Positions 28,486 through 39,042 of a stretch of 64,000 nucleotides of DNA are shown in pieces (position 1 is the first letter of the stretch; each line of letters opens with the position of its first letter). Under the pieces are notes generated by a model that saw nothing but the letters and a program-made list of their open reading frames with translations, was not told the DNA's origin and did no database searches. The stretch spans positions 20,706-84,705 of the forward strand of contig NZ_WVVV01000015.1 of NCBI RefSeq assembly GCF_012911015.1, in the 5' to 3' direction. The position numbers and the translations under genes were made by a program. The DNA is from Chelativorans sp. ZYF759. GTDB taxonomy: Bacteria > Pseudomonadota > Alphaproteobacteria > Rhizobiales > Rhizobiaceae.

Positions 28486-29683
28486 GACGATCCGCCTCGC
28501 TTTGCGCTCCGTGCTGCGCAACCCGCTGCGCTCCTTCCTGACGCTGCTCGGCATCGTGATCGGCGTGGCCGCCGTGATCGCCATGATCACCATCGGCTCG
28601 GGCACCACCGAACGCGTGAAGGAAGACATCGCCAAGCTCGGCTCGAACCTGCTTGTCGTCTCCGCCGCGAGGCCATCGCGCGGCGGCGGCGCCTCGTTCA
28701 CCCCGCGCCGGCTGGACGCGCGCGACCTCGAAGGCCTGCGCAACGGACTGACCGATGTGGTGGCCGTTTCGGCCACCGCCCAGCGCCAGCAGCGGGTGGT
28801 CTTCGGCCCGCAGAACATGGCAGCCGAGGTGACCGGCACGGACGCGCAATATTTCATCGCCCGCGACTGGGCGGTGGCCGACGGCCGCACTTTCGGCGAC
28901 ACGGAGGGCGGTGCCGGCGGCAATGTCTGCATGATCGGCCAGACCGTGAAACAGGAACTGTTCGGCGGCGGCGATCCGCTCGGCCAGTCCCTGCGCGTCA
29001 ACCGCATGAGCTGCGAGATCGTCGGCGTGCTCGAGGCCAAGGGCACGACGGGCTTCGGTCAGGACCAGGATGCCGCGGTGCTCATGCCGCTCTCGACCTT
29101 CCAGCGGCGGCTCGCCGGCAACCGTGACATAAGCGCGATCTACGTGTCGGCGCGCGACGGCGTCTCCACCGAGCGCGTGGCTGCCCAGATCGAGGACATC
29201 ATGCGCCAGACGCGGCGCATCGGCCTCGACCAGGAAGACAATTTCTCCGTCCGCGACATGACCCAGATCGCCGACACCATGGCCAGCGCCACCGGCGTCA
29301 TGACGGGCATGCTCAGCGCGCTGGCCGGCGTCAGCCTGCTGGTCGGCGGCATCGGGATCATGAACATCATGCTGGTCTCCGTCACCGAACGCACGCGCGA
29401 GATCGGCATAAGGCTCGCCATTGGCGCGCAGGAGCGCGACATCCTCTGGCAGTTCCTGGTGGAGGCCACGGTTCTGTCCGCCTTGGGCGGCATATTCGGC
29501 GTGCTGTTCGGCCTGGGCATCGCCGGCGCCGCATCGATAACGCTCGGCATTCCCTTCGCGCCCAGTCTCGCGGTGATCGCCCTCGCCGTCGGCTTCTCCG
29601 CGCTGATCGGCATGGTGTTCGGGTTCTTTCCCGCCCTCAGGGGCGCCCGTCTCGATCCGATCGACGCGCTGCGCCACGAATGA
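28475..29683 (+). CDS. MacB-type ABC transporter permease (FtsX domain)
   Basis: A 402-residue permease. The N-terminal transmembrane helix (SFLTLLGIVIGVAAVIAMI) is followed by a large periplasmic MacB-core domain (about residues 45-270). Three C-terminal helices form the FtsX domain, with MNIMLVSVTERTREIGIRLAIGAQ between them, the typical coupling segment. The in-frame region upstream of ATG 28475 belongs to the ATPase gene, so the shorter start is used. It completes the macA-ATPase-permease operon. Cargo is unknown. Confidence 0.92.
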   Translation: MWLETIRLALRSVLRNPLRSFLTLLGIVIGVAAVIAMITIGSGTTERVKEDIAKLGSNLLVVSAARPSRGGGASFTPRRLDARDLEGLRNGLTDVVAVSATAQRQQRVVFGPQNMAAEVTGTDAQYFIARDWAVADGRTFGDTEGGAGGNVCMIGQTVKQELFGGGDPLGQSLRVNRMSCEIVGVLEAKGTTGFGQDQDAAVLMPLSTFQRRLAGNRDISAIYVSARDGVSTERVAAQIEDIMRQTRRIGLDQEDNFSVRDMTQIADTMASATGVMTGMLSALAGVSLLVGGIGIMNIMLVSVTERTREIGIRLAIGAQERDILWQFLVEATVLSALGGIFGVLFGLGIAGAASITLGIPFAPSLAVIALAVGFSALIGMVFGFFPALRGARLDPIDALRHE

Positions 29684-29746
29684 TGCGATTGACGTGAGCG
29701 CCGCACGGCTTAAGCATCTCTCTCGAATGTCTGAGGAGACGATGCC

Positions 29747-30091
29747 ATGCGGCCCACCCGATTAGCCATCCTGATCCTTCCAGCGCTCTTTGCCATGACC
29801 GCGTCCGCCATCGCCGAGCATTGGGAAGGTTCCGACAACGAGATGATCCTGCGCGGACGCGCGCTGGTGGTCGAGAACTGCTCCGGCTGCCACGCCATCG
29901 GACATGGCGACGCCAGCTCCCATCCCCAGGCCCCACCCTTCCGCGACCTGTCGCAGTTCTACCCCATCGACGCGCTGGAAGAGGCCTTCATCGAAAGCAT
30001 CGACACCGGTCACCCCGGCATGCCGGTCTTCCTTGCCTCACCCCAGCAGATCGCCGACATTCTCGAATACATCTACTCGGTCATGGAGTAG
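29747..30091 (+). CDS. Small periplasmic c-type cytochrome
   Basis: A 114-residue protein with a signal peptide (LAILILPALFAMTASAIA) and one haem c site CSGCH near residue 46. The likely methionine ligand is in TGHPGMPVF near residue 90, giving a class I monohaem cytochrome of about 90 mature residues. Its electron donor and acceptor are unknown. The stop codon is 3 bases from a probable CTG start of nagZ, so the two may be co-transcribed. Confidence 0.87.
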   Translation: MRPTRLAILILPALFAMTASAIAEHWEGSDNEMILRGRALVVENCSGCHAIGHGDASSHPQAPPFRDLSQFYPIDALEEAFIESIDTGHPGMPVFLASPQQIADILEYIYSVME

Positions 30092-30094
30092 GCG

Positions 30095-31255
30095 CTGCCA
30101 TCCCTCCCTTCATTTCGCCGCCTCATCCTCCCTGCGGGCGGGCTACTCCTCGTCGTCGGCCTCTCGCTGGCTCTCATGCAGTTCTGGCGCGCGCCCGAGC
30201 CCCCGATCGACGCCGATCTGCGCGGGCAGATCGGCCAGATGCTGATGGTCGGCTTCGTCGGCACCAGCCTTGATGACCCGTGGCCACGAAGGGTCGTCGA
30301 GCAGATCGCCGAAGGAAGCGTGGGCGGGGTCCTCATCCTGGGCCGCAACGTATCGACGCTCGAGGAACTGAGCGCCATGAACCGCGCCTTCCACGATGTC
30401 GCGCCCGCCGACCCGCCTCTGATCGCCATCGATCAGGAAGGCGGCCGCATCCAGCGCCTGCGCAGCCTGCACGGTTTCCCGGAGACGCCGTCAGCTGCCA
30501 TGCTGGGCCGTCACGGCGATCCCGACATGGCGCGCGACCTCTACCGCACCATGGCGGATGCCCTCGCCGATCTCGGCTTCAACGTCAATTTCGGCCCCGT
30601 CGTCGATCTCGACGTGGAGCCTGCCAATCCGATCATCTCCGAGCTCCAGCGCGCCTACGCGGCCGATCCGGAGACCGTGGTCGCCTTTGCCCGCAGCTTC
30701 GTCGAGGCGCACCGCGCCGCCGGCCTGATCACCTCGCTGAAACACTTCCCCGGCCACGGCTCGACCCTGCGCGACAGCCATCTCCATCTCCCCGACATCT
30801 CCGCGACCTGGAGCGCCTTGGAGCTGGAACCCTACAGTGTCCTGTTTGCCGAGGGCCTCGCCGACACGGTGATGGTCGGCCATCTGGTGCTCGATCGCGA
30901 GGGCGCGGAAACGGGACTTCCGGCGACGCTCTCGCCCGATCTCGTCGACGGTCTCCTTCGCCATGAACTCGGCTATCGGGGCGTGGCGGTCTCCGACGAC
31001 ATGGAGATGGGCGCCATTACCGGGGATCACGAGATGGCCACGGCGCTGATCGCGGCCATCCGCGCCGGCATCGACCTCCTGATCGTATCGAACTATCTGT
31101 CGAGAGACCCTGAACTCCCCGAAACCCTCATCCGAGAGATCGGCCGCGCCGCCATGGAAGACGACACGCTGCGCGCCCGCATCGCGGAATCGGCCATGCG
31201 CATCGAGACCCTGAAGCGCACGCGGCTCCCCGCCTCCGCGTCCCCCGCGAGCTGA
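30095..31255 (+). CDS. nagZ: Beta-N-acetylhexosaminidase (GH3), probably membrane-anchored
   Basis: A GH3 enzyme with the NagZ marks: AIDQEGGRIQRL, KHFPGHGSTLRDSH with the catalytic histidine, and SDDMEMGAI with the nucleophile aspartate. NagZ removes GlcNAc from peptidoglycan fragments during recycling. The first ATG is at 30176, but the frame upstream encodes a basic patch and a hydrophobic helix (LILPAGGLLLVVGLSLALM). A CTG at 30095 has GGAG six bases upstream, and no ATG, GTG or TTG lies between the preceding stop and 30176. I therefore place the start at CTG 30095, giving 386 residues; the ATG start gives 359 and lacks the anchor. Confidence 0.78.
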   Translation: MPSLPSFRRLILPAGGLLLVVGLSLALMQFWRAPEPPIDADLRGQIGQMLMVGFVGTSLDDPWPRRVVEQIAEGSVGGVLILGRNVSTLEELSAMNRAFHDVAPADPPLIAIDQEGGRIQRLRSLHGFPETPSAAMLGRHGDPDMARDLYRTMADALADLGFNVNFGPVVDLDVEPANPIISELQRAYAADPETVVAFARSFVEAHRAAGLITSLKHFPGHGSTLRDSHLHLPDISATWSALELEPYSVLFAEGLADTVMVGHLVLDREGAETGLPATLSPDLVDGLLRHELGYRGVAVSDDMEMGAITGDHEMATALIAAIRAGIDLLIVSNYLSRDPELPETLIREIGRAAMEDDTLRARIAESAMRIETLKRTRLPASASPAS

Positions 31256-31261
31256 TCGCCT

Positions 31262-32194
31262 CTATCGCACCGTCTGCTCGCTCTGGCTCCACGCAGGCCC
31301 GCTGTTCGCGCCGTCGAGGAAGCGCAGCGCCGTCTCTACCATGACCGGCGACATGAAGACCTCGTAGTGAGTCAGGTCCGGCAGGATCGCCAGCCGGTTG
31401 GTGGGCATGTTCTCGCGCATCCATCCCGCATCGCCCCGCCCGCCGCCGAGCCGCTTGTAGAACTCGACCACGTGCTCCAGTCGGAACATGTCGCCATCGC
31501 CATAGATGAGCATGACCGGCATGGTCAGTTTCTCGACCTCAAGTTCGTAGACGTCGGGCCGGCGCACCATGTCGCCCAGGGCGTCCAGCAGCCGCGGAAA
31601 ATCATCCGCCACCGGAGCAACCGCCGCATAGGCCTCGTGCATCGGCGTTCCGCGCATGGCGTCCGCCACCTGCGCGCTGATCTGGTGCATCTGGTTGACG
31701 ATATCGGGATAGAACCCGTCCTTTGCGGCCGGCGTCGAAACCAGCACGAGCCGCCGCACGAGGTCGGGGTTCTGCACGGCGATCTGGGCCGCCACGCCGC
31801 CGCCCATCGAGTAGCCCATCACGTCGATCTGCTCGTAGCCCAGGGTGTCGATGACGCGCCCGAGATCGCCGCCCATCTCGACGAGGTTTATCGCACGGTC
31901 GCCGAGCGGCGTCCGTCCGTGGCCATGCATGTCGATCGCGACGACCTGGCGGGTGGCGGTCAGGCTTGGCAGGATGGGAACGAACATGTCCAGCGTGCCG
32001 AGCCCCCCATGCAGCAGCAGCAAGGGCTCGCCTTCCCCGTGGATCTGGTAGTGGTAGTCGACCCCGTTGATCTCGACATGGCCGCTGGCGGCCGGATCCA
32101 TTGCCTGCGTCATCGCTTGCTCCTGCGCTTGTGCGATTGGGAGGGTGATGGCCAGCGCGTATGCCGCCAGGGTGGTTCTTGCAACGCTCCACAT
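31262..32194 (-). CDS. Secreted alpha/beta hydrolase
   Basis: A 310-residue alpha/beta-hydrolase-fold protein with a signal peptide (TTLAAYALAITLPIAQA). Mature features are the oxyanion HGGLGTLDM, the strand DMHGHGRT, the nucleophile elbow GYSMGGGVA, and LPDLTHYEVF with the probable catalytic histidine. These suggest an esterase or lipase-like enzyme acting outside the inner membrane; no substrate can be named. ATG 32194 has GAGGAGG just upstream, so a 30-residue longer start is rejected. It converges on nagZ, 6 bases apart. Confidence 0.88.
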   Translation of the reverse strand: MWSVARTTLAAYALAITLPIAQAQEQAMTQAMDPAASGHVEINGVDYHYQIHGEGEPLLLLHGGLGTLDMFVPILPSLTATRQVVAIDMHGHGRTPLGDRAINLVEMGGDLGRVIDTLGYEQIDVMGYSMGGGVAAQIAVQNPDLVRRLVLVSTPAAKDGFYPDIVNQMHQISAQVADAMRGTPMHEAYAAVAPVADDFPRLLDALGDMVRRPDVYELEVEKLTMPVMLIYGDGDMFRLEHVVEFYKRLGGGRGDAGWMRENMPTNRLAILPDLTHYEVFMSPVMVETALRFLDGANSGPAWSQSEQTVR

Positions 32195-32247
32195 GTCCGC
32201 CTCCTCGATGATGTCCGATCGTGAACACCCCGAGGACGGGTCGGCAC

Positions 32248-32979
32248 TCAGTCTTCCGACACGGGACCGTTCGAAAAATGCCATTCGACCAGCGGCGGCA
32301 TCTGTCCGGCGGCGCGGTCGGGTAGGTCGGCGGGCGAACGCAGGATCACGGCACCCTCGATCTCGTCGTCGCCGCCATGCTCGGAATGGTGGCGGATGTT
32401 GCGTGCGAGTTCCTCGGCCGTGAGGCTCGAAAAATAGCGGCGGAAGAAGACCGTACCCTCCTTGCGCGAGAGCCCGAAAAGAAGCGGCTCGGCCACGCAG
32501 TCATCTAGATCGACGCCGATCTCCTCCATCGCCTCGCGGCGCATGTTGAGATCGACATCGACGCGCCCGCCCGGAAAATCCACCGGTTCGAACGAGCCCG
32601 ACGCGAAATAGACCTGGCCGGCATTGAAGGTGTGCGCAGCCATCCGGATCGCCACCAGCGCATTGTCGGCGGAAACCAGGATCGGGTGGGCATAGGCATG
32701 TTCCGCACTCTCGACGGGACGGCGGCTGCGCCAGTAGAGAAATTGCGAATAGCGCACCGCGTGACAGGTCCCCGAAAGCTTGCCCGCGTCCCACTCCAGG
32801 CGCGACAGGAGCACCACCTCGCCATCGAAAAGCGCCGGCTTGGCCTCCTTCTCGATCTGCCAGCGCGCCGCCACAGCCGCCTCGGCTCCCTGCATGAAGG
32901 GGTGCGGGCCGGGATCGAGCCGAACGTCGATCTCGTCGATCTGGAAGATCCTGTCTCTGGGCAGGTCGAATTTCATCAC
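32248..32979 (-). CDS. NUDIX-like hydrolase with non-standard NUDIX box
   Basis: A 243-residue protein. A NUDIX-like helix reads FPGGRVDVDLNMRREAMEEIGV near residue 145; the REAMEEIG part is standard, but the upstream glutamate is replaced by aspartate and the spacing to RE is about three residues short. The long N-terminal part (about 130 residues) has VRYSQFLYWRSRR and AHPILVSADNALVAIRM. Whether it hydrolyses a nucleoside-diphosphate derivative is uncertain. ATG 32979 or 32976 can start it. It follows the endonuclease/phosphatase gene by 25 bases and is probably co-transcribed with it. Confidence 0.7.
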   Translation of the reverse strand: MMKFDLPRDRIFQIDEIDVRLDPGPHPFMQGAEAAVAARWQIEKEAKPALFDGEVVLLSRLEWDAGKLSGTCHAVRYSQFLYWRSRRPVESAEHAYAHPILVSADNALVAIRMAAHTFNAGQVYFASGSFEPVDFPGGRVDVDLNMRREAMEEIGVDLDDCVAEPLLFGLSRKEGTVFFRRYFSSLTAEELARNIRHHSEHGGDDEIEGAVILRSPADLPDRAAGQMPPLVEWHFSNGPVSED

Positions 32980-33004
32980 GGCCTCATCTTGGGCAAGTTT
33001 CGTC

Positions 33005-34114
33005 TCACGAAAGTGACAGCGAGACCGCCACCGGGCAGTGGTCGGAAGCCTTGGGCCTGTCCCATCCTGTTCTCGGATAGCGTTCCACCTCCTGGCCGGG
33101 CGGAAACAGGGTGCGGAAGGGCTGGCCGTTGCGGATGATATCGGGCCGCGTCTGCGGGTTGGCCTTGGCCAGCGCCGGCGAGGCCATCAGATAGTCGAGC
33201 TGGCACAGATGCCGCTCTTTCGGCCCGCGCGTGTGATAGAGCGTCCAGCGGTCGAGCGCGTCGCGGCGCTCGACGAGGTTCTCGCAGAACCCGCCCGCCG
33301 TCAGCACGTCGACGCAGCTTGTTTCCTCGCGGCGCGGCTCGAAACGAAGACCGCCCTCCCCATCCTCGATCACCATGACCCGCTCGCGATAGTCGTTGAA
33401 ATCGCCCGCCACGATCCAGTCCGCATGCCCGATACGGCTGCCGAACCGCGTCTCGATGATGCGGCGCACGGCGGCGGCTTCCGCGATGCGGATCGGCATC
33501 GACGCCTCGCGTCCGGGGACGCCCTCGCGCGGCGGCCCCATCGACTTGAAATGCACGCAGAAGACCGTGAGCGGCAGCCCGCCGATCCTCAGCCTCAGTT
33601 CCAGGCAGTCGCGCCGGAAGATGCGTGAAGTCGGGTCGACGCCGATCTCGGCCAGCGCAGGGGTGAACAGGCCGAATTCCTCGAAGCTCACATGAGCATG
33701 GCTCACCATCTCCTCGACCTCGATCGCCTGCCCATCGGCCGTCTCCTCGCGCAACATGATGGCCACGTCGATGCCCCGCCCGTCATTGCCGGGCGTGGTG
33801 AACTTGTGCCGGAAGCCCGAGCCGATCATCTTGTAGAGATAGCCGTATTCGAACGCCTGCAGCGCCGCCAGATTGTAGACCTCCTGCAGGCAGATGATGT
33901 CGGCGCGCGTGGCCGCGATGGCGAGCGCCGACAATTGCCGCGTGTCGTCGGCATGGGTGATGGCGCGTGCCATTTCCAGGAGCCGGTAGTCGGACTCCTC
34001 GCGAATCTCGAACAGCGACAGCGCGCGATCCTGCAGCAGCTGGTTGCGGAAACCTGAGAAATCGAAGCGATTCATCAGGTTCTCGACATTGAAGGTGGCG
34101 ATGCGAAACGGCAT
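33005..34114 (-). CDS. Endonuclease/exonuclease/phosphatase family protein
   Basis: A 369-residue metal-dependent phosphoesterase-fold protein. Family marks are [11 protein letters not shown] at the N terminus, [10 protein letters not shown] with the metal-binding glutamate, [22 protein letters not shown] with the D-N pair, and the C-terminal [11 protein letters not shown] with the catalytic aspartate-histidine. Members cut DNA, lipids or phosphoesters; the substrate here is unknown. No signal peptide is seen, so it is likely cytoplasmic. ATG 34114 fits the conserved N terminus; an upstream ATG at 34150 adds an unlikely 12 residues. Confidence 0.85.
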   Translation of the reverse strand: MPFRIATFNVENLMNRFDFSGFRNQLLQDRALSLFEIREESDYRLLEMARAITHADDTRQLSALAIAATRADIICLQEVYNLAALQAFEYGYLYKMIGSGFRHKFTTPGNDGRGIDVAIMLREETADGQAIEVEEMVSHAHVSFEEFGLFTPALAEIGVDPTSRIFRRDCLELRLRIGGLPLTVFCVHFKSMGPPREGVPGREASMPIRIAEAAAVRRIIETRFGSRIGHADWIVAGDFNDYRERVMVIEDGEGGLRFEPRREETSCVDVLTAGGFCENLVERRDALDRWTLYHTRGPKERHLCQLDYLMASPALAKANPQTRPDIIRNGQPFRTLFPPGQEVERYPRTGWDRPKASDHCPVAVSLSLS

Positions 34115-34244
34115 GGCCCAAGCTTTGAACGCTCGCATGCCGCAACGCAAGCACCCAGGCCGTTCATCCGGTGTTCAGCTTCGCCCCGCCAGACTTGTTC
34201 CAAAGGGGCGATCGAACCGCGATGACAACACGGGAGGTCCCGAA

Positions 34245-34715
34245 ATGAGACGTCTGAAAACAGCAATCACCAGCTTTGCCTGCGCCGCCGGGCTGGCGCT
34301 TGGCCTTGCGGCCATTGCGCCTGCCCATGCCGCGGGCCCCGCCAGCGCCATGAGCCAGGCCCGCGCGGCACTCGCACCGGCGGTTTCGTCGGCCCACATC
34401 ATTCAGGTTCAGGATGGTGATTTCGGCCATCGCTATCGCCATCTGGATCGCAGGAACCGCCACTGGCGGGGGTCGCGCCAGTACCATCACCGGCGCCACT
34501 ACAGTCCCGGACCGGGTTTCTACTTCCAGTTCGGCACGCCGCGCCATTATGGCCCGCCGCCACGCCACTACGCCCCGCCGCCGCGCCACGCCTATCGCTT
34601 GCCGGTTGCCCATGTGCGCTGGTGCCAGAACCGATACCGGTCCTACCGCGTGTCGGACAACAGCTTCCAGCCCTATAACGGGCCGCGCAGGCAGTGCCGC
34701 TCGCCCTATTACTGA
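34245..34715 (+). CDS. BA14K family secreted protein
   Basis: A 156-residue exported protein. A signal peptide ([13 protein letters not shown], cleavage near residue 29) leads to a His/Arg/Tyr/Pro-rich middle (repeats of RHYGPPP and RHYAPPP). It ends with the BA14K signature [20 protein letters not shown] followed by a second cysteine. BA14K proteins were first named as a Brucella immunoreactive, lectin-like protein; their biochemical role remains unclear. The start follows GGGAGG. It converges on the PilZ gene. Confidence 0.85.
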   Translation: MRRLKTAITSFACAAGLALGLAAIAPAHAAGPASAMSQARAALAPAVSSAHIIQVQDGDFGHRYRHLDRRNRHWRGSRQYHHRRHYSPGPGFYFQFGTPRHYGPPPRHYAPPPRHAYRLPVAHVRWCQNRYRSYRVSDNSFQPYNGPRRQCRSPYY

Positions 34716-34736
34716 GCCGCTGACGGCAGAATAGAA

Positions 34737-34765
34737 GGGCGGCGGCCCCCAAGCCGCCGCCGCCC
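34737..34765. terminator. GC-rich hairpin between BA14K and PilZ genes
   Basis: A perfect 10-base stem (GGGCGGCGGC / GCCGCCGCCC) with a 9-base loop sits in the 66-base gap between two convergent genes. There is no clear T-run, so it is a candidate bidirectional terminator only. Confidence 0.5.
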
Positions 34766-34781
34766 TCTCCCCGCCCCCAAC

Positions 34782-35072
34782 CTATTCGAAATCGATCCCG
34801 ACCGCCTCGCCGGTCCGCCAGCGCACGCGCGCCGTGCGCACGCCTTCCTCGCCTGCAATAACCAGGTCGAAGCGCGCCGGCACGCCCATCGTATCCCCTA
34901 GCACGAGCCTTGCGCCGCGATCGGACTGGTTGCGCAGCACGCATTCCATGGCGCCATATCCCTGGTTGAATTCCAACCGGGCGCCCTTCAGCACGCGCCG
35001 CCGTCCTTCCGCGCGGCGATCGGCGAAGATCTCGCCATCGATTGCGATCGATCTTTCCGTAATCGGCATCAT
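34782..35072 (-). CDS. PilZ domain protein
   Basis: A 96-residue single-domain protein. It carries an arginine-rich RRRVLKG stretch near residue 24 and NQSDRGARL about 25 residues later, which fit the RxxxR and (D/N)xSxxG c-di-GMP-binding motifs of PilZ domains; the predicted fold is all beta. It could be a cytoplasmic c-di-GMP effector. ATG 35072 has GGAGG five bases upstream and is chosen over frame extensions to 35180. Confidence 0.78.
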   Translation of the reverse strand: MMPITERSIAIDGEIFADRRAEGRRRVLKGARLEFNQGYGAMECVLRNQSDRGARLVLGDTMGVPARFDLVIAGEEGVRTARVRWRTGEAVGIDFE

Positions 35073-35142
35073 CACAGCCTCCATCTGGCTACATGACGTG
35101 TGATGCGAGATCCGTGCCAACTCGATTGCGTGCCGAAACGAA

Positions 35143-35168
35143 ACAGGCCGGGGTCTCCCCCGGCCTGT
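35143..35168 (-). terminator. Probable ilvC terminator hairpin
   Basis: A perfect 11-base stem (ACAGGCCGGGG / CCCCGGCCTGT) with a 4-base loop, read on the minus strand after ilvC and its duplicated tail. On that strand it runs into TGTTTCGTTTCGG, a weak T-rich stretch. It is about 200 bases past the ilvC stop and 70 bases before the PilZ start. Confidence 0.6.
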
Positions 35169-35196
35169 CGCGAAAGTCACGTCTGTGCTCGACCTT

Positions 35197-37064
<1,868 letters not shown>

Positions 37065-37070
37065 CCGCGC

Positions 37071-37100
37071 TCTGTACCGTACCGTACGGTACGGCGTCAA
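37071..37100 (-). promoter_or_regulatory. TetR gene promoter with operator palindrome filling the spacer
   Basis: On the minus strand, TTGACG (37095-37100) and TACAGA (37071-37076) form a sigma70-like promoter with an 18-base spacer. The whole spacer (37077-37094) is the perfect palindrome CCGTACCGTACGGTACGG. A TetR dimer bound there would block RNA polymerase. The start codon is at 37064, so the transcript leader would be very short. Confidence 0.75.
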
Positions 37101-37116
37101 GCGTCGCTGATGGTGC

Positions 37117-38130
37117 CTATAGCGAAGCCAGCCAGCCCTTGAAGACCAGCCGGTCGGGGTCGCGCGCACCTGCCGCGAGCGCAGCCGCGTTGCGCCCTTC
37201 CAGGACGGCGCTGCGCGCCTCGCGCGGGCTGAACCCGAAATGCGACTTGAAAGCGCGGCTGAACTGCGCCTCGCTGGAAAAGCAGAGATTGTGGCCGATA
37301 TCCCCCAGCCGGGCGCCCTGCCCCTGCTCGATGATGTCGCGCATCGCCTGGTTGAGGCGGGCTTCACGGATGGCCTTCGCCACGCCGCCCTGCGCCTCGA
37401 ACAGCCGGTAGAGCGTGGCCCGCGAGACGCCCGTCGCCCGCGCCACGGTCGAAGGCTCGAGGCCCGGCGCGCGAAGGTTCCCGGCGATGTAGCCGCGGGC
37501 ACGCGATATGGTCGCCACCTCCAGATCCGCCCGCGCCCGCGCCGCGCTTTCGCGCGAGGGTTCCAGGCAGGCGGCAAGCAGACCGGGCGTCAGCGCGTTG
37601 ATCGCCGCCACCTCGGCAGCCCCCATCGTGCTGCCATGGCGCATGAGCGAGACGGCGTGATCGGCGAATATCATGGCCATGGGGCTCGCCAGGGCCGCCC
37701 CATGCAGTCGCGCCAACTCGCCATCCGACACCCCGAGCAGGCGCCGCGGCACCACGACAGACACGTTGTGGCACGGCGTCAGGCCGTACTCGGTCACGCG
37801 ACCGAGATCGATCACCACCACATGCCGGGCCCTGCCCCCCTCCTCCGGCGCCCGGTCGAGATCGATCCTGATCATGATGTGGTCGATGAAGTCGCGCAAC
37901 AGGCGCGCGCGCGGCCGCGTGAAGCAGAATTCGTGGCTGCGCATGGAACTGATGAGAAGGGATCCCAGATTGATACTGTGGATCTCGGCCGAGAAATGGG
38001 CCTCGTCCTCGCCGCGCAGCAGATTCATGTCGAACATGGAATCGATGCGGGCCCGAAACGCCTCGTATCTCAGGGCGACAGGTAGACGATCGGAAGAGAA
38101 TACCTGTGAAACGGGAGATACAGGCGGCAC
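37117..38130 (-). CDS. AraC family transcriptional regulator
   Basis: A 337-residue regulator. The N-terminal 190 residues form an AraC-binding-like sensor region (RLLRDFIDHIMIRIDL in it). The C-terminal 100 residues carry two helix-turn-helix motifs, the first in VARATGVSRATLYRLFEAQGG and the second in SSEAQFSRAFKSHFGFSPREAR. I chose GTG 38130, preceded by AGGAG ten bases upstream; ATG 38190 would add 20 residues of unlikely composition. It lies just upstream of the TetR gene on the same strand. Ligand and targets unknown. Confidence 0.85.
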   Translation of the reverse strand: MPPVSPVSQVFSSDRLPVALRYEAFRARIDSMFDMNLLRGEDEAHFSAEIHSINLGSLLISSMRSHEFCFTRPRARLLRDFIDHIMIRIDLDRAPEEGGRARHVVVIDLGRVTEYGLTPCHNVSVVVPRRLLGVSDGELARLHGAALASPMAMIFADHAVSLMRHGSTMGAAEVAAINALTPGLLAACLEPSRESAARARADLEVATISRARGYIAGNLRAPGLEPSTVARATGVSRATLYRLFEAQGGVAKAIREARLNQAMRDIIEQGQGARLGDIGHNLCFSSEAQFSRAFKSHFGFSPREARSAVLEGRNAAALAAGARDPDRLVFKGWLASL

Positions 38131-38385
38131 GGCAGCTATTCTCCTCGGCGTTGCACTACCATGACAGATCGGACGTCGCCCGTGACGCAAGCCGGCACAT
38201 TGAGACAGACGCGCAACTCTTGCCGCGAAGATGAGACGCTGTCGATAGCGCCCGTGTCGGGAAACGGCTTAATGGCTTGGGGGAACGACGGGTGAGACAG
38301 AAAAACCGCTTGCGAGCGAGGGCCTCTTCTCGATCCCAAGGCAGCGTGATCCCGACGAAGGCACCTTCGCGGACGAGGAGGAAAG

Positions 38386-38991
38386 ATGCGAGCAGTCGCG
38401 GCAAGATGGATGATGTTGATGGGCTTCGCGGCAATTGTCGCGGGCTGCGTGACGACCGAGCAGGCTGGTCAGGCGATGCAGTCGCGCTGGATCGGCCAGG
38501 ACGCCGACGTCTTCTTCCAGCGCTACGGCGCCCCGATCTCCGAATTCGCCCTGTCGAGTGGCGATCTCATGTACACATGGCGCGGTGGCGAGACCACGAA
38601 ATACATCGCCGCCACCTACTCCAATCCGCCGGCCGCGGCCAATCCTTCATTTGGCACGTCGCCCTTCGGACGGTCGTCTTCCGCCACCGATCCGCTGTAC
38701 AGCCGCGAGCGCGTGCGCACCGAGACGCAGGTCGAGAACCCCCGCGCAGGCGTGACCCGGACCACCACCACCACGACGTCGAGCAGCGCCTCGATCGGCC
38801 TCGGCGGGTTGGGCTCCACCGCTGGCGGCCGTCAGATGCTCTCGCCGCCGCGCACCGAGCAGCTCTTCTGCGAGCTTCAGATCACGGTCGACCGGGGCAA
38901 CATGATCCGGTCCCTTCGCATCACGCGCGATACGGCGGCCGCCGGCATCGGGCTTTCCCGCTGTGCTGAGGTGCTCGACGTCAGGAACTGA
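38386..38991 (+). CDS. Putative outer-membrane or periplasmic lipoprotein
   Basis: A 201-residue protein with a lipoprotein signal (MMLMGFAAIVAGC, lipidated cysteine at residue 21 or so). The mature part has a small conserved-looking start (GQDADVFFQRYGAPISEFALSSG), a Thr/Ser-rich linker (RTTTTTTSSSAS) around residue 125, and a C-terminal domain with two cysteines (LFCELQITVD, SRCAEVLDV). The N-terminal half resembles the small BamE-like or SmpA-like recognition of parameters only loosely, so I give no function. It is divergent from the AraC gene across about 255 bases with no clear promoter. Confidence 0.75.
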   Translation: MRAVAARWMMLMGFAAIVAGCVTTEQAGQAMQSRWIGQDADVFFQRYGAPISEFALSSGDLMYTWRGGETTKYIAATYSNPPAAANPSFGTSPFGRSSSATDPLYSRERVRTETQVENPRAGVTRTTTTTTSSSASIGLGGLGSTAGGRQMLSPPRTEQLFCELQITVDRGNMIRSLRITRDTAAAGIGLSRCAEVLDVRN

Positions 38992-39042
38992 TGTGGCGGG
39001 AGATTCACCCCCGGGGGCAGCGTCAGGCGGCTTGCCGACAAT

